Assembly (NCBI RefSeq): GCF_030811455.1
Contig: NZ_JAUSQU010000001.1
Coordinates: 8,246,001 to 8,310,000, forward strand
DNA from: Streptosporangium lutulentum
GTDB lineage: Bacteria > Actinomycetota > Actinomycetes > Streptosporangiales > Streptosporangiaceae
Reading direction: 5' to 3'
DNA length: 64,000 nt
The stretch's first letter is position 1; each line of letters begins with the position of its first letter. This document shows positions 51,762-59,844 of the stretch, one piece after another. The position numbers and the translations under genes are program-made. Under the pieces are notes generated by a model that worked only from the letters and a program-made list of their open reading frames with translations, was not told the origin of the DNA and ran no database searches.

Positions 51762-53219
51762 ATGAAGGAGTTCAAACTCCCCGACGTGGGCGAGGGCCTG
51801 ACCGAGGCCGAGATCGTCCGCTGGCATGTGAAACCCGGAGATCTGGTCAAGGTCAACCAGATCATCGTGGAGATCGAGACCGCCAAGGCCGTCGTCGAGC
51901 TGCCCTGCCCGTTCGAGGGCGTGGTGGCCGCGCTGATGGCCGACGAGGGCGAGACGGTGGACGTCGGCAGGCCGATCATCTCCGTGGACGACGGCACGGA
52001 CACGGGCCCCGGCCCCGTCTCCGGATCTGTTTCCGGCACCGACTCCGAACGCGGAGCGGCCCTGAACGACGACATGGTGCCGGCGCTTCCCAAGGAGGAG
52101 CGTCAGCCGGTCCTGGTGGGATACGGCGTCAAGATGGGCACGGCCAAGCGCCGGCCCCGCAAGCAGTCCCCCACCGGTTCCGTCGAGCCGGCCGCCCGCC
52201 CCTCCGCCGAGCCGGTCACCCGTCCGGCCGCCGAGCCGGTCACCCGTCCGGCCGCCGAACCGGCCGCCGGGTCACAGCCCGGACTCCCTGCACGGGGCGG
52301 TGAGCCGGTCTCCGCCGCCGTGGAGACGGTCGCGTCCCCGGGCCGGGTCGCGGTCCTGGCCAAGCCTCCGGTACGAAAGCTGGCCAAGGACCTCGGGGTC
52401 GACCTGACCACGGTCATCGGGACCGGCCCGCAGGGCTCGATCACGCGGGAGGACGTCCACTCGGTCCACTCGGCGCCGAACACCGCCCCCGCCCCGGTGG
52501 CGGCGCGGGCCGTTCAGACGGGCGAGGAGCGGATTCCGGTCAAGGGGGTGCGAAAGGCGACCGCGCAGGCCATGGTGGCCTCCGCGTTCACCGCGCCGCA
52601 CGTCACCGAGTTCCTTCAGGTGGACGTGACCGCGACCATGGAGGCCGTCCAGCGGCTCCGGCAACTGCCCGACTTCGCCGAGGTCAAGGTCTCGCCGCTG
52701 CTGCTGGTGGCGAAGGCGGTGCTCGTCGCCGCACGCCGGTATCCGATGATCAACGCGACCTGGGACGAGGCCGGCCAGGAGATCGTGGTCAAGCACTACG
52801 TGAACCTCGGCATCGCCGCCGCGACTCCTCGTGGCCTGCTGGTCCCCAACGTCAAGGACGCTCACGCCCTGTCCCTCCCGGACCTGGCCAGAGCCCTGGG
52901 CGCCCTCGCGGAAACCGCCAGGGCCGGCCGTACCCAGCCCGCGGACATGGCCGGAGGCACGATCACGATCACCAATGTGGGCGTGTTCGGGGTGGACGCC
53001 GGTACTCCGATCCTCAACCCCGGAGAGTCGGCCATTCTGGCTTTCGGTCAGGTCAGGGACATGCCGTGGGTGGTGGACGGGCAGATCGTGCCGCGCAAGG
53101 TCTGCACGCTCGCCCTTTCCTTCGATCACCGGATCGTGGACGGCGAACTCGGCTCGCTCTTCCTTCGCGACGTCGGCGCCATGCTTCAGGATCCGCTCCG
53201 CATGCTCGCCTGGAGCTGA
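51762..53219 (+). CDS. Dihydrolipoamide acyltransferase (E2) of the 2-oxoacid dehydrogenase complex
   Basis: 485 residues from ATG 51762 (AAGGGGG upstream; GTG 51756 possible). Single lipoyl domain with Lys42 (EIETAKAVVEL). Flexible linker with AEPVTRP repeats (about 140-175). Peripheral-subunit-binding domain near KPPVRKLAKDLGVDLTTVIG. Catalytic domain (about 250-485) with H456 and D460 in SFDHRIVDGELGS. It transfers the acyl group to CoA and forms the core that binds E1 and Lpd. Confidence 0.94.
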   Translation: MKEFKLPDVGEGLTEAEIVRWHVKPGDLVKVNQIIVEIETAKAVVELPCPFEGVVAALMADEGETVDVGRPIISVDDGTDTGPGPVSGSVSGTDSERGAALNDDMVPALPKEERQPVLVGYGVKMGTAKRRPRKQSPTGSVEPAARPSAEPVTRPAAEPVTRPAAEPAAGSQPGLPARGGEPVSAAVETVASPGRVAVLAKPPVRKLAKDLGVDLTTVIGTGPQGSITREDVHSVHSAPNTAPAPVAARAVQTGEERIPVKGVRKATAQAMVASAFTAPHVTEFLQVDVTATMEAVQRLRQLPDFAEVKVSPLLLVAKAVLVAARRYPMINATWDEAGQEIVVKHYVNLGIAAATPRGLLVPNVKDAHALSLPDLARALGALAETARAGRTQPADMAGGTITITNVGVFGVDAGTPILNPGESAILAFGQVRDMPWVVDGQIVPRKVCTLALSFDHRIVDGELGSLFLRDVGAMLQDPLRMLAWS

Positions 53220-53262
53220 CACACGAGACGGCCCCGCTCACCGGAGCCGACGCGTGAGACCA

Positions 53263-53294
53263 CGAGCCCGTCCCCGCGGCAGGGGGCGGGCTCG
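53263..53294. terminator. Terminator of the E1-E2 operon
   Basis: CGAGCCCG then TCCCC pairs with GGGGG-CGGGCTCG (one T.G pair), about 13 pairs around a 6-base loop, 44 bases after the E2 stop. Confidence 0.82.
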
Positions 53295-53829
53295 CGGCGT
53301 CTTCGCCTCCGAGCCCTCGCGGGCGTCTTCGCCCCGGAGTTTTCAGGGACGTTTCCGCGTCGGTGTTCCGGCCGTGCGCGAAGGCCGCCGGGCACCGGAC
53401 GACCGGGTTCGCCGGGACCGTGCGGCCCAGGCCGGCCGAGGTTCCCGGCGGACCTCGATATGCCGTTCTCCGGCGTTGTTTTATTTACTGACCCGGTGCC
53501 GATTTCCGCGGCGGAAACCAAGAAGTCCCTCCAGGGCGCTTGGGTGCGATCGGCGTGCCGTATGCGGGGGAAGCTCTTCCATCAATTGTGAAAATACCCC
53601 CTTGGGTCTCCCCTGAATCTTTCTTTAAGCTTCAACTTCTTAGGTAAAATATTTGAAAGAATGCCGCGATGTAGTTTTGGGAGAGTTTACCTAGGTCAAC
53701 ATCGAGGGCTTATTGGAATGGGCGGTTAAAACATTCTCGATGCGCGCTGTATTAGCCTATTTGTCAGGGTATAAGTGCTATTGTCATGGTTGGCAAGGGC
53801 ACAAAAGATCAGTTCGAGGGGGGAACGCA
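53295..53829. other. AT-rich island upstream of the small peptide gene
   Basis: 535 bases with no long gene. From about 53570 the base composition falls sharply from the genome norm (runs such as TAAAATATTTGAAAG), suggesting acquired DNA or a strongly regulated promoter. Inverted repeat TAGGTAAA (53641-53648) and TTTACCTA (53686-53693) flank a 37-base spacer. TTGTCA occurs at 53761 and 53781; no definite -10 assigned. Confidence 0.6.
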
Positions 53830-53934
53830 ATGACTTTCACCAAGGTCTTCCCGACCCGTGACCCGTGGGGCTGGGGCTGGCGTCGCCGCGGCGGCTGTGG
53901 ATGCCGTCGCCGCCGCTGGGGCGGATGGTGGTAA
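53830..53934 (+). CDS. 34-aa Trp/Arg/Cys/Gly peptide, candidate RiPP precursor or antimicrobial peptide
   Basis: ATG 53830, stop TAA 53932-53934, with GAGGGGGGAA eight bases upstream, an excellent ribosome site. Residues 1-12 are MTFTKVFPTRDP. Residues 13-34 hold WGWGWRRR, GGCGC and RRRRWGGWW: six Trp, eight Arg in the whole peptide, seven Gly and two Cys as C-G-C, net charge about +8. The split into an ordinary N-terminal segment and a biased C-terminal segment resembles leader and core of a ribosomal peptide. A hairpin follows, then an ABC exporter gene 135 bases on. No tailoring enzyme adjoins it. Confidence 0.6.
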   Translation: MTFTKVFPTRDPWGWGWRRRGGCGCRRRRWGGWW

Positions 53935-53945
53935 CCAGTTCCAAA

Positions 53946-53977
53946 TGAGAGCCGACGGGTCAAACCGTCGGCTCTCA
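53946..53977 (+). terminator. Hairpin between peptide gene and ABC exporter gene
   Basis: TGAGAGCCGACGG and CCGTCGGCTCTCA, a perfect 13-bp stem with loop GTCAAA, 12 bases after the peptide stop. No full T run: a partial terminator (attenuator) would give more peptide mRNA than exporter mRNA. Confidence 0.85.
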
Positions 53978-53981
53978 CTTC

Positions 53982-54019
53982 TTGAGAGGCCCGTCGTCTC
54001 TTGAGGGGCCCGTCGTCTT
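53982..54019. repeat. Tandem 19-bp direct repeat
   Basis: TTGAGAGGCCCGTCGTCTC followed directly by TTGAGGGGCCCGTCGTCTT, two differences. Lies in the leader of the ABC gene. Confidence 0.75.
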
Positions 54020-54069
54020 CGGCAGGTCGCGTCAACGAGGAAGAACCGAGCGAGGGGGAACTAAAACCA

Positions 54070-55815
54070 ATGGTTCAGCCACCTCCGGTCGCGCCGGCGG
54101 TTTCCGTCCGGAAGACCTTCCGGCAGTTCTGGCCCTACACCGGCGGCGTTCGCAGATTTTTCGTGGTCGGTGTTCTCTTCGCGCTCGTGGCGGCCGTCTG
54201 CGAGGTCGCCTCGATTGCGTTGTTCGGATTCATTACCGACGAGGTGCTCAGCCGTCAGTCACTGGAAGCGTTCTGGGTTCCCGCACTCGCCTGGCTGGGG
54301 CTCGCGGTCGTCGCCGGGCTCGCCTCCTTCGTCGGCGCCTACGCCACCGCCGTGGGAGGGGAGCGCTTTCTGCTGGGGTTGCGGGACAACGTGTTCGCCC
54401 ACCTCCAGACGCTCACCCCCGACTTCTTCGACAACCGCCGTCTGGGCGACCTGATGGCCCGGCTCACCGACGACATCGAGGCCATCGAGGAACTGGTCGG
54501 ATCCGGCCTCGTCCGGCTCTTCATGACGGTCGCCAGCGTGGTCTTCTTCGCCGGGGCGGCCTTCTACATCCGATGGGACCTGGCGCTGGTGACGTTCGTG
54601 ATGGTCCCGGCGTTCCTGCTGGTCTCCAAGTTCTTCGCGGCGAAGTTCAGGAGCGCCGCCGCGCGCGAGCGGCTCAGCAACGGCACGATGAACAGCGTCA
54701 TCGAGGAGAGCCTGGCCAACCAGACCCTGGTCCAGGCCTACAACCGTCAGAAGGCCGAGGCCGAAAGGCTGCACGACGAGGGCGGCACCTGGTTGCAGGC
54801 CAACGTGGCCCAGGCCCGGCTGTCCGCACTGTACGGGCCGGTCGCCCAGGTCCTCCAGACCATCTGCCTGCTCGTCATCCTCGGAGTCGGCGCATGGGAG
54901 ATCGTGGAGGGCCGTCTCACCATCGGCGGGCTGCTCGCCTTCGCCGCCTACGTCGCCTATCTCTACCCGGCGGTCCAGAACCTCGGGCAGATCGCGCTCA
55001 CCGTCTCCGAGGCGGCGGCGGGCTCCGACCGCGTCGTGGAGATCCTGCGGATCCGGCCCACCGTCACCGACCGCGACGCGGCGGCTCAGCCGGAGACGCG
55101 AGGTCGCGGCCGGGTCGAGTTCGCCGACGTCGGCTTCACCTACCCCAACAGATCCAGGCCCACCCTGCGGAACCTGTCCTTCCGCGCCGATCCGGGCGAG
55201 CTCATCGTGTGCACCGGACCGAGCGGGGCGGGCAAGTCCACCCTCGCCAAACTCCTCCTCCGGTTCTACGACCCCGACACCGGGCACATCCTTCTCGACG
55301 GAGTGGACATCCGCGACATGTCACGCAAGACACTCCGCGAGAACATCACCATCCTCCAGCAGGAGAGCCTGCTCTTCTCCGGGACGGTGCGCGACAACAT
55401 CGCCTACGGCCGCCCGGAGGCCGACATGGACGACATCGTCCAAGCCGCGATCATGGCCGACGTGCACGACTTCATCGGCACGCTGCCCCAGCAGTACGAC
55501 ACACCTCTCGGGCAACGCGGCCGGCTCGTCTCCGGCGGGCAGCGACAGCGAATCGCCTTCGCCCGGGCGATCCTGCGCGACTCTCCGGTGCTCGTCCTCG
55601 ACGAGCCGATGACCGGACTCGACTCACCCACCGCGGCACGAATCATGGAACCCCTCAAACGGCTCATGTCCGGCCGTACGACCATCCTCATCACGCACGA
55701 CCTTCGCCTCATCCCCGAAACGGCACGCACGATCGTGCTCGGCCCCGCCCAGGACCCCGAGCCGATAAGGATCGAGCCCGTCAAGCCCCACGGCACGCCC
55801 TCACACCGCGTCTGA
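54070..55815 (+). CDS. ABC exporter, fused membrane and ATPase domains
   Basis: 581 residues from ATG 54070. The start is set by homology; a GAGGGGG lies about 11 bases upstream, like that of the peptide gene. Six-helix type I exporter domain (about 25-330: FVVGVLFALVAAVCEVASIA for TM1). ATPase domain: Walker A G383-T391 (GPSGAGKST), Q loop LQQESLLF, signature S488-GGQRQR, Walker B D511-E512, and switch His in ITHD. A half-transporter that should homodimerise. No N-terminal peptidase C39 domain, so it would not cleave a leader itself. Position makes it the likely exporter of, or immunity pump for, the 34-aa peptide. Confidence 0.92.
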   Translation: MVQPPPVAPAVSVRKTFRQFWPYTGGVRRFFVVGVLFALVAAVCEVASIALFGFITDEVLSRQSLEAFWVPALAWLGLAVVAGLASFVGAYATAVGGERFLLGLRDNVFAHLQTLTPDFFDNRRLGDLMARLTDDIEAIEELVGSGLVRLFMTVASVVFFAGAAFYIRWDLALVTFVMVPAFLLVSKFFAAKFRSAAARERLSNGTMNSVIEESLANQTLVQAYNRQKAEAERLHDEGGTWLQANVAQARLSALYGPVAQVLQTICLLVILGVGAWEIVEGRLTIGGLLAFAAYVAYLYPAVQNLGQIALTVSEAAAGSDRVVEILRIRPTVTDRDAAAQPETRGRGRVEFADVGFTYPNRSRPTLRNLSFRADPGELIVCTGPSGAGKSTLAKLLLRFYDPDTGHILLDGVDIRDMSRKTLRENITILQQESLLFSGTVRDNIAYGRPEADMDDIVQAAIMADVHDFIGTLPQQYDTPLGQRGRLVSGGQRQRIAFARAILRDSPVLVLDEPMTGLDSPTAARIMEPLKRLMSGRTTILITHDLRLIPETARTIVLGPAQDPEPIRIEPVKPHGTPSHRV

Positions 55816-55990
55816 GGGCGACCCGAATCGGGCGGGCCTCCGAGGGACGACCCGGGGGCCGCCCGAAGGAGACGATCCGGGGAAGACCGGCCGGAGGGGC
55901 GGTCCGGGCGGGACGATCTGAGGCGGTCCCGCCGTCGAGGCTTCCCGTGATTGGCCGTACTCTGGCCGGGCATCCGACGAAGGGAAGATC

Positions 55991-56290
55991 ATGTTCAGGC
56001 ATGTCGTGCTGTTCACCTGGACCGAAGAGGCCACCGACGAGCAGAAGGCCAGGGTCGTGGCCGAACTCGGCAAACTGCCCGGGGCGATCCCGGAAATCCG
56101 CGCCTACACCCTCGGCGCGGACGCGGGTGTGAACCCCGGCAACCACGAGTTCGCGGTCGTCGCGGACTTCGACGACGTCGAGGACTTCCTGGCCTATCGC
56201 GACCACCCCTTGCACCAGGCCGTGATCATCGAGTACATCAAGCCGATCCTGGCGTCCCGGGCGGCCGTGCAGTTCGCCTTCCAGGCCTAG
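55991..56290 (+). CDS. Dabb-family (stress-responsive A/B barrel) protein
   Basis: 99 residues, complete. MFRHVVLFTWTEEATDEQKA, central NPGNHEFAVVADFDDVEDFL, and DHPLHQAVIIEYIKPILASR are typical of the dimeric alpha-beta barrel fold. Functions in the family vary (stress proteins, cyclases) and cannot be assigned. Its TAG overlaps the TAG of the convergent small membrane protein gene in CTAG. Confidence 0.9.
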   Translation: MFRHVVLFTWTEEATDEQKARVVAELGKLPGAIPEIRAYTLGADAGVNPGNHEFAVVADFDDVEDFLAYRDHPLHQAVIIEYIKPILASRAAVQFAFQA

Positions 56291-56511
56291 ACCTCAGGCG
56301 GGTTGTTCTCGCGGTGGATCAGGCGGTCGTCCGACACCTGTCCGCGCTTGGGCGCCATCACGATGCTCAACACGACCCCGACGGCACCGACGATCATGAA
56401 AATCAGGCCGATGACGTCGATGTGCACGTTCTCGCCGAGAACATCGGGTTCGATGGCGAACCGGAGGATGGCGCCGAGCGTGAGAAAGAAGATGCTGACC
56501 CCGACACCCAC
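56287..56511 (-). CDS. DUF6458-like small membrane protein
   Basis: 74 residues from GTG 56511, with GGAGG five bases upstream (GGAGGATCCA). Two hydrophobic helices: VGVGVSIFFLTLGAILRFAI and VIGLIFMIVGAVGVVLSIVM, joined by an acidic loop, then a charged tail. Matches a common actinobacterial two-helix family of unknown function. The frame continues upstream into the synthetase region but is non-coding there. Confidence 0.8.
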   Translation of the reverse strand: MGVGVSIFFLTLGAILRFAIEPDVLGENVHIDVIGLIFMIVGAVGVVLSIVMAPKRGQVSDDRLIHRENNPPEV

Positions 56512-56564
56512 TGGATCCTCCGGTTGAGAATTGACGACCAGGTAAAGGGAGCGTGCGAGATTGG

Positions 56565-57833
56565 TCATACCCTCTCGTGCGTGATCACACCACCGGGATT
56601 CGGGCCGGTGCTCCGATTTCCAGGCCGGAGGCCGGGGCCCGCGCGGGTGAACAAGACCTTGTCCGCGGCGGCCGGTCCCGAGGAGCCCAGGCAGACCGGG
56701 ATCCCCAGGGCCTCGGTCACGGCCGCGGGCCAGTCGTCGACGCCGTCGGCATAGCGGGGCCGGGCCGTCCGCAGCCGATCGGTCAGCCTGGCCTGCCGGT
56801 CGAGGTCGCCCGCCGTACCCACCGGAAGCTCGCCGAGGTCGTAGGAGACGCACATCCGCGACACCGGCGCGTCCAGGTGGGTGAGCGCGAGCGCGTCGGC
56901 CCCGCCGGCGACCGCGAGGGCGTAGCGGTGGGCCACCGCGTCGAAGTGACCCACGCGGAAAGGGCCCTGCCAGGGGCCGGTCCCGTTGTGGGCCTCGGTC
57001 ACCTCGATCGCGGGGTCCTCGGTGACCAGCGGACCGGGCCCGTGCCGGGGGGTGTGGGTGCGCAGCACGCCGAGCCGTACGGCCCCCGCCCCGTCGAGCA
57101 GGGTCAGCGCGTTGGCGAAGGTCGTCGTGCTCCAGGTGGTGTAGGGGTGGAAGCCGTGCCACTCGTCGAGCAGCACGCCCTGCGCCCCCTCGAAGACCAC
57201 CGGCCGCCTGCGCAGCAGCGCGGTCGTGAACGAGGAGTCCACGAGGATCACCCGTTCGGCGAACGCCCGGTAGGCCGCGACGCAGTCATCCACGGGCGGC
57301 CCCGTCACTTCCAGCGTCTCGCGGAGCGCGTGCAGCTTGCGGGCGAGCCGGGCGGGACTCTCGCAGTCACCGGCCGTCGGCGCGAGCTCGGGATGGGCCA
57401 GGGCGTAGGCCATGGTCTCGCCGACGCCCATCCCGCACGACCCGTGCCGGTCCGCGGCCCGCGCCAGCTCCCGGGCCCGCCCCGCCGCCACGTGGTACGG
57501 CGTGGCGAGCAACGCGTCCCTGTCCACGGTGAGCAGCCCGAACGGGTCCGGAACGCCCAGTTCGCACAGGTGGGCGGCCTCCGCGGTCAGCGCCAGCGGG
57601 TCCACGACCATGAACCGGGATAAATGAGTCGGAACGCCCCTGAGCGTTCCCGATCCGAACTGGGCGAACGTGTGATGCCGCCCGTCGGGCAGGACGACGT
57701 TGTGCGCCGCCTGCCCGCCCCCGTTGAACCTGACGACCGCCTGGACGGGCTCCCGGGCGCAGAGCCAGTCCACGACGGTTCCCTTGCCCGCGTCGCCGTA
57801 CCCGAGGTCGACCACGATCACGTGCTCACGCAT
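56565..57833 (-). CDS. Divergent adenylosuccinate synthetase-like protein
   Basis: 422 residues. PurA fold: the P-loop is VDLGYGDAGKGTVVDWL, keeping catalytic D14 of the GDEGKGK motif but with A15 for Glu and Thr for the last Lys. RFNGGGQAAHNVVL keeps the catalytic His (H44) with altered neighbours; VVFEGAQGVLLDEWHGFHPY is clear PurA homology. PurA joins IMP and Asp using GTP. The changes suggest a specialised paralogue, with the housekeeping purA elsewhere. Last gene of the Nudix-kinase-VWA-AdSS run; 49 bases follow the VWA gene. Confidence 0.85.
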   Translation of the reverse strand: MREHVIVVDLGYGDAGKGTVVDWLCAREPVQAVVRFNGGGQAAHNVVLPDGRHHTFAQFGSGTLRGVPTHLSRFMVVDPLALTAEAAHLCELGVPDPFGLLTVDRDALLATPYHVAAGRARELARAADRHGSCGMGVGETMAYALAHPELAPTAGDCESPARLARKLHALRETLEVTGPPVDDCVAAYRAFAERVILVDSSFTTALLRRRPVVFEGAQGVLLDEWHGFHPYTTWSTTTFANALTLLDGAGAVRLGVLRTHTPRHGPGPLVTEDPAIEVTEAHNGTGPWQGPFRVGHFDAVAHRYALAVAGGADALALTHLDAPVSRMCVSYDLGELPVGTAGDLDRQARLTDRLRTARPRYADGVDDWPAAVTEALGIPVCLGSSGPAAADKVLFTRAGPGLRPGNRSTGPNPGGVITHERV

Positions 57834-57882
57834 GACGCCTTCGCCTTCGCTGGAACCCGCGGCTTTCGGGCCGGGGAGGACG

Positions 57883-58839
57883 TCAAAGCCTGATCACGCC
57901 GCTCTTGCCGCCGAGGCCCAGGTCGTCGGCCACCACGAGGGTGCCCCGATCGAGCTTGGCGAGGGCCCTGCCCACCGCGGCCCCGGCGGACGAGCCGAGC
58001 TCGTCGAGATCGTCCAGCCCCTCCCGCAGGCCGATGGCATCCTCGCCGAGGCCGACGGTGAGCGCGATGATCTCGCAGACCGCGTCCAGGTCGTCCAGCT
58101 CCAGCACGTTCTGGCCGAGCAACGCGCGCCAGGCGGACAGCATCTGATCGTCGCCCGCGTAGCTCGCCCCGGCCGGGAGGATGTAGTAGACGTCGTACAT
58201 CCTGGTCAGCTCGGCGATGATCTCCTTGGTCGGGATGTCCTGCCGGAGCCTGTCGCCGACGACCTTGCCGACCTCGCGGCGCTTGACCTTCGGGTACGGC
58301 ATCTCGTCGCCGATGATGAAAAGGTAGCCCCGGCGCCCCCGCTTCTCGAAGCAGTCGATCGCGGTGTGCTTGGCCATGAAATACATGGCCAGCTCGTACG
58401 ACTCGGTCCTCTGGCCGCCGCCCCCGCCCTCAAGCAGGATCTTCCCGAGGTGCTCGTCCATCCGGTTGTCGGATTCGAACTGGCCGACCTGCAGCGGGGC
58501 CCGGTCGCAGGTGGCGTCGCCGATCGCGCCGAAAAGGATCTGCGGGTCGGTGGCGTAGCCCTTGCGGAGCAACAGGCCGAGCAGGTCGGGCAGCTTGGTC
58601 TGGAGCGTGCGGGGCACTCCGCCCATGGAGCCGGTCACGTCGAAGAGGACGGCGACGGCCAGCGTGTTGGGGTGCTCGGCGGAGTCGCGGCTCTCGCGGA
58701 TCGTCACGCCGAGCGGATCGAGATCGGGGTGAACGGTGCGGGCGCCGCCGTCGCTGTAGGCGAAGGCGCTGGTGCCCTTGGCCGCGCGGTAGCTCGCGGC
58801 GGCGGAGTAGACGTCGGTGGACCAGATTCCGCTTCCCAT
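57883..58839 (-). CDS. VWA-domain protein
   Basis: 318 residues from ATG 58839 (AGGAG upstream). The von Willebrand A fold carries a MIDAS metal site D67-V-T-G-S71 (LFDVTGSMGG), a Thr-containing variant of DxSxS, later TES and GDEMPYPK segments, and LLEGGGGGQRTESYELAMYF. No signal peptide or membrane helix, so cytoplasmic. VWA proteins bind partners through Mg2+. Encoded between a pseudokinase and an AdSS-like gene. Confidence 0.87.
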   Translation of the reverse strand: MGSGIWSTDVYSAAASYRAAKGTSAFAYSDGGARTVHPDLDPLGVTIRESRDSAEHPNTLAVAVLFDVTGSMGGVPRTLQTKLPDLLGLLLRKGYATDPQILFGAIGDATCDRAPLQVGQFESDNRMDEHLGKILLEGGGGGQRTESYELAMYFMAKHTAIDCFEKRGRRGYLFIIGDEMPYPKVKRREVGKVVGDRLRQDIPTKEIIAELTRMYDVYYILPAGASYAGDDQMLSAWRALLGQNVLELDDLDAVCEIIALTVGLGEDAIGLREGLDDLDELGSSAGAAVGRALAKLDRGTLVVADDLGLGGKSGVIRL

Positions 58840-58857
58840 GAGGGATGTCTCCTGTGA

Positions 58858-59844
58858 TCAGAGGTGAAGGGGCCGGTGCTTCCTGGGGCCGTACAGGTCG
58901 TCGAGCAGCTCGTCGAGCTCGCCGAGCAGCCGCCAGGCGTCGCCCGGCGGGCTCACCAGGCTTCCCCGGACGAAGTGGCGGACAGGGGTGGGGACGTGAT
59001 CGCCCATGAGGGCGGCCACACAGCGGGTGGCGAGGTGGATGTCGGTGGCCTGGGTGGCGGGCTTCTTGGAGAGGACCTCGGCCGGATAGTCGTTGCGATG
59101 CCTGGCCACGAGGGCGGTGAGCGGGCTGCCTATGGGGACCGACTGGCCCCAGTCGACGAGCACCAGGCCGTGATCGACCGGGTGGACCAGCACGTGGTGC
59201 CCGAACACCGCGCCGTGCACGACCCCGGCCCTGTGGGCCAGCCCGATCGCCACGAGCAGCCGCCGCCAGATCCACGCCACGTCCTTCGGGTCGAGCACCG
59301 GCCGCCGGCGTGCGATCTCGGCGAGGCTCACGAACCCGTCCGGCACCCGGCTGATCACGTTCGCCTGCCGTTCGACCCCGTTCGAACGGTGCCGGAACGA
59401 CTCCACCAGCCGGGGCACGTACGGCAGGAACAGCGGGTCGCCGTCCCGCTCGATCGTTTTGAGCGCGTCGGCCTCGCGTCGCATGAGGTCGTTGTCCGCG
59501 TGGCTGTGCGGAAGCTTGAGCAACGTGTCGTCGCCGCTGTCGTACAGCACGGCCGACGCGCCCCGCCGGAAGACGGCTCCGATCCGGTAGGTCCCCCGCC
59601 TGGTGGTGATCACCGTCTCGCCGCCCCGGGCGGTTCCCTTCTCGCCGTCCTGGCCCCGGACGTGTGCCGCCCACAGCTCGGCCAGCTTGGCGAAGGCCGC
59701 GGCGGCGTCCGGTCCCGGCGCGAGGTCGGGATGGAGCAGCCGGGCCAGCCGCCGGTATCTCCGGATCGGAGAGTCACCGCCGAACAGGTCGTCCGGCGTG
59801 CGTGCGGTGGCCACCAGGGTGATCGCCTCGGCGGTCGTGGTCAT
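58858..59844 (-). CDS. J-domain protein with kinase-like (pseudokinase) domain
   Basis: 328 residues from ATG 59844 (GAGGAGGAGG upstream). The N-terminus (about 15-62) resembles a J domain: YRRLARLLHPDLAPGPD has HPD at 38-40, the DnaK-activating triad. Residues about 85-300 resemble a protein kinase: Lys110 (LLKLPHS), Glu124, catalytic loop H210-G-A-V-F-G-H-H, and D231-W-G in place of DFG. The catalytic Asp of HRD is replaced, so phosphotransfer is doubtful. Start overlaps the Nudix stop (ATGA). Confidence 0.8.
   Translation of the reverse strand: MTTTAEAITLVATARTPDDLFGGDSPIRRYRRLARLLHPDLAPGPDAAAAFAKLAELWAAHVRGQDGEKGTARGGETVITTRRGTYRIGAVFRRGASAVLYDSGDDTLLKLPHSHADNDLMRREADALKTIERDGDPLFLPYVPRLVESFRHRSNGVERQANVISRVPDGFVSLAEIARRRPVLDPKDVAWIWRRLLVAIGLAHRAGVVHGAVFGHHVLVHPVDHGLVLVDWGQSVPIGSPLTALVARHRNDYPAEVLSKKPATQATDIHLATRCVAALMGDHVPTPVRHFVRGSLVSPPGDAWRLLGELDELLDDLYGPRKHRPLHL

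Noticed and set aside
53713..53829. N-terminal extension of the small Trp/Arg peptide from ATG 53713
   Set aside because: The upstream part crosses the AT-rich promoter region, and the ATG at 53830 has the strong GAGGGGGGAA ribosome site.
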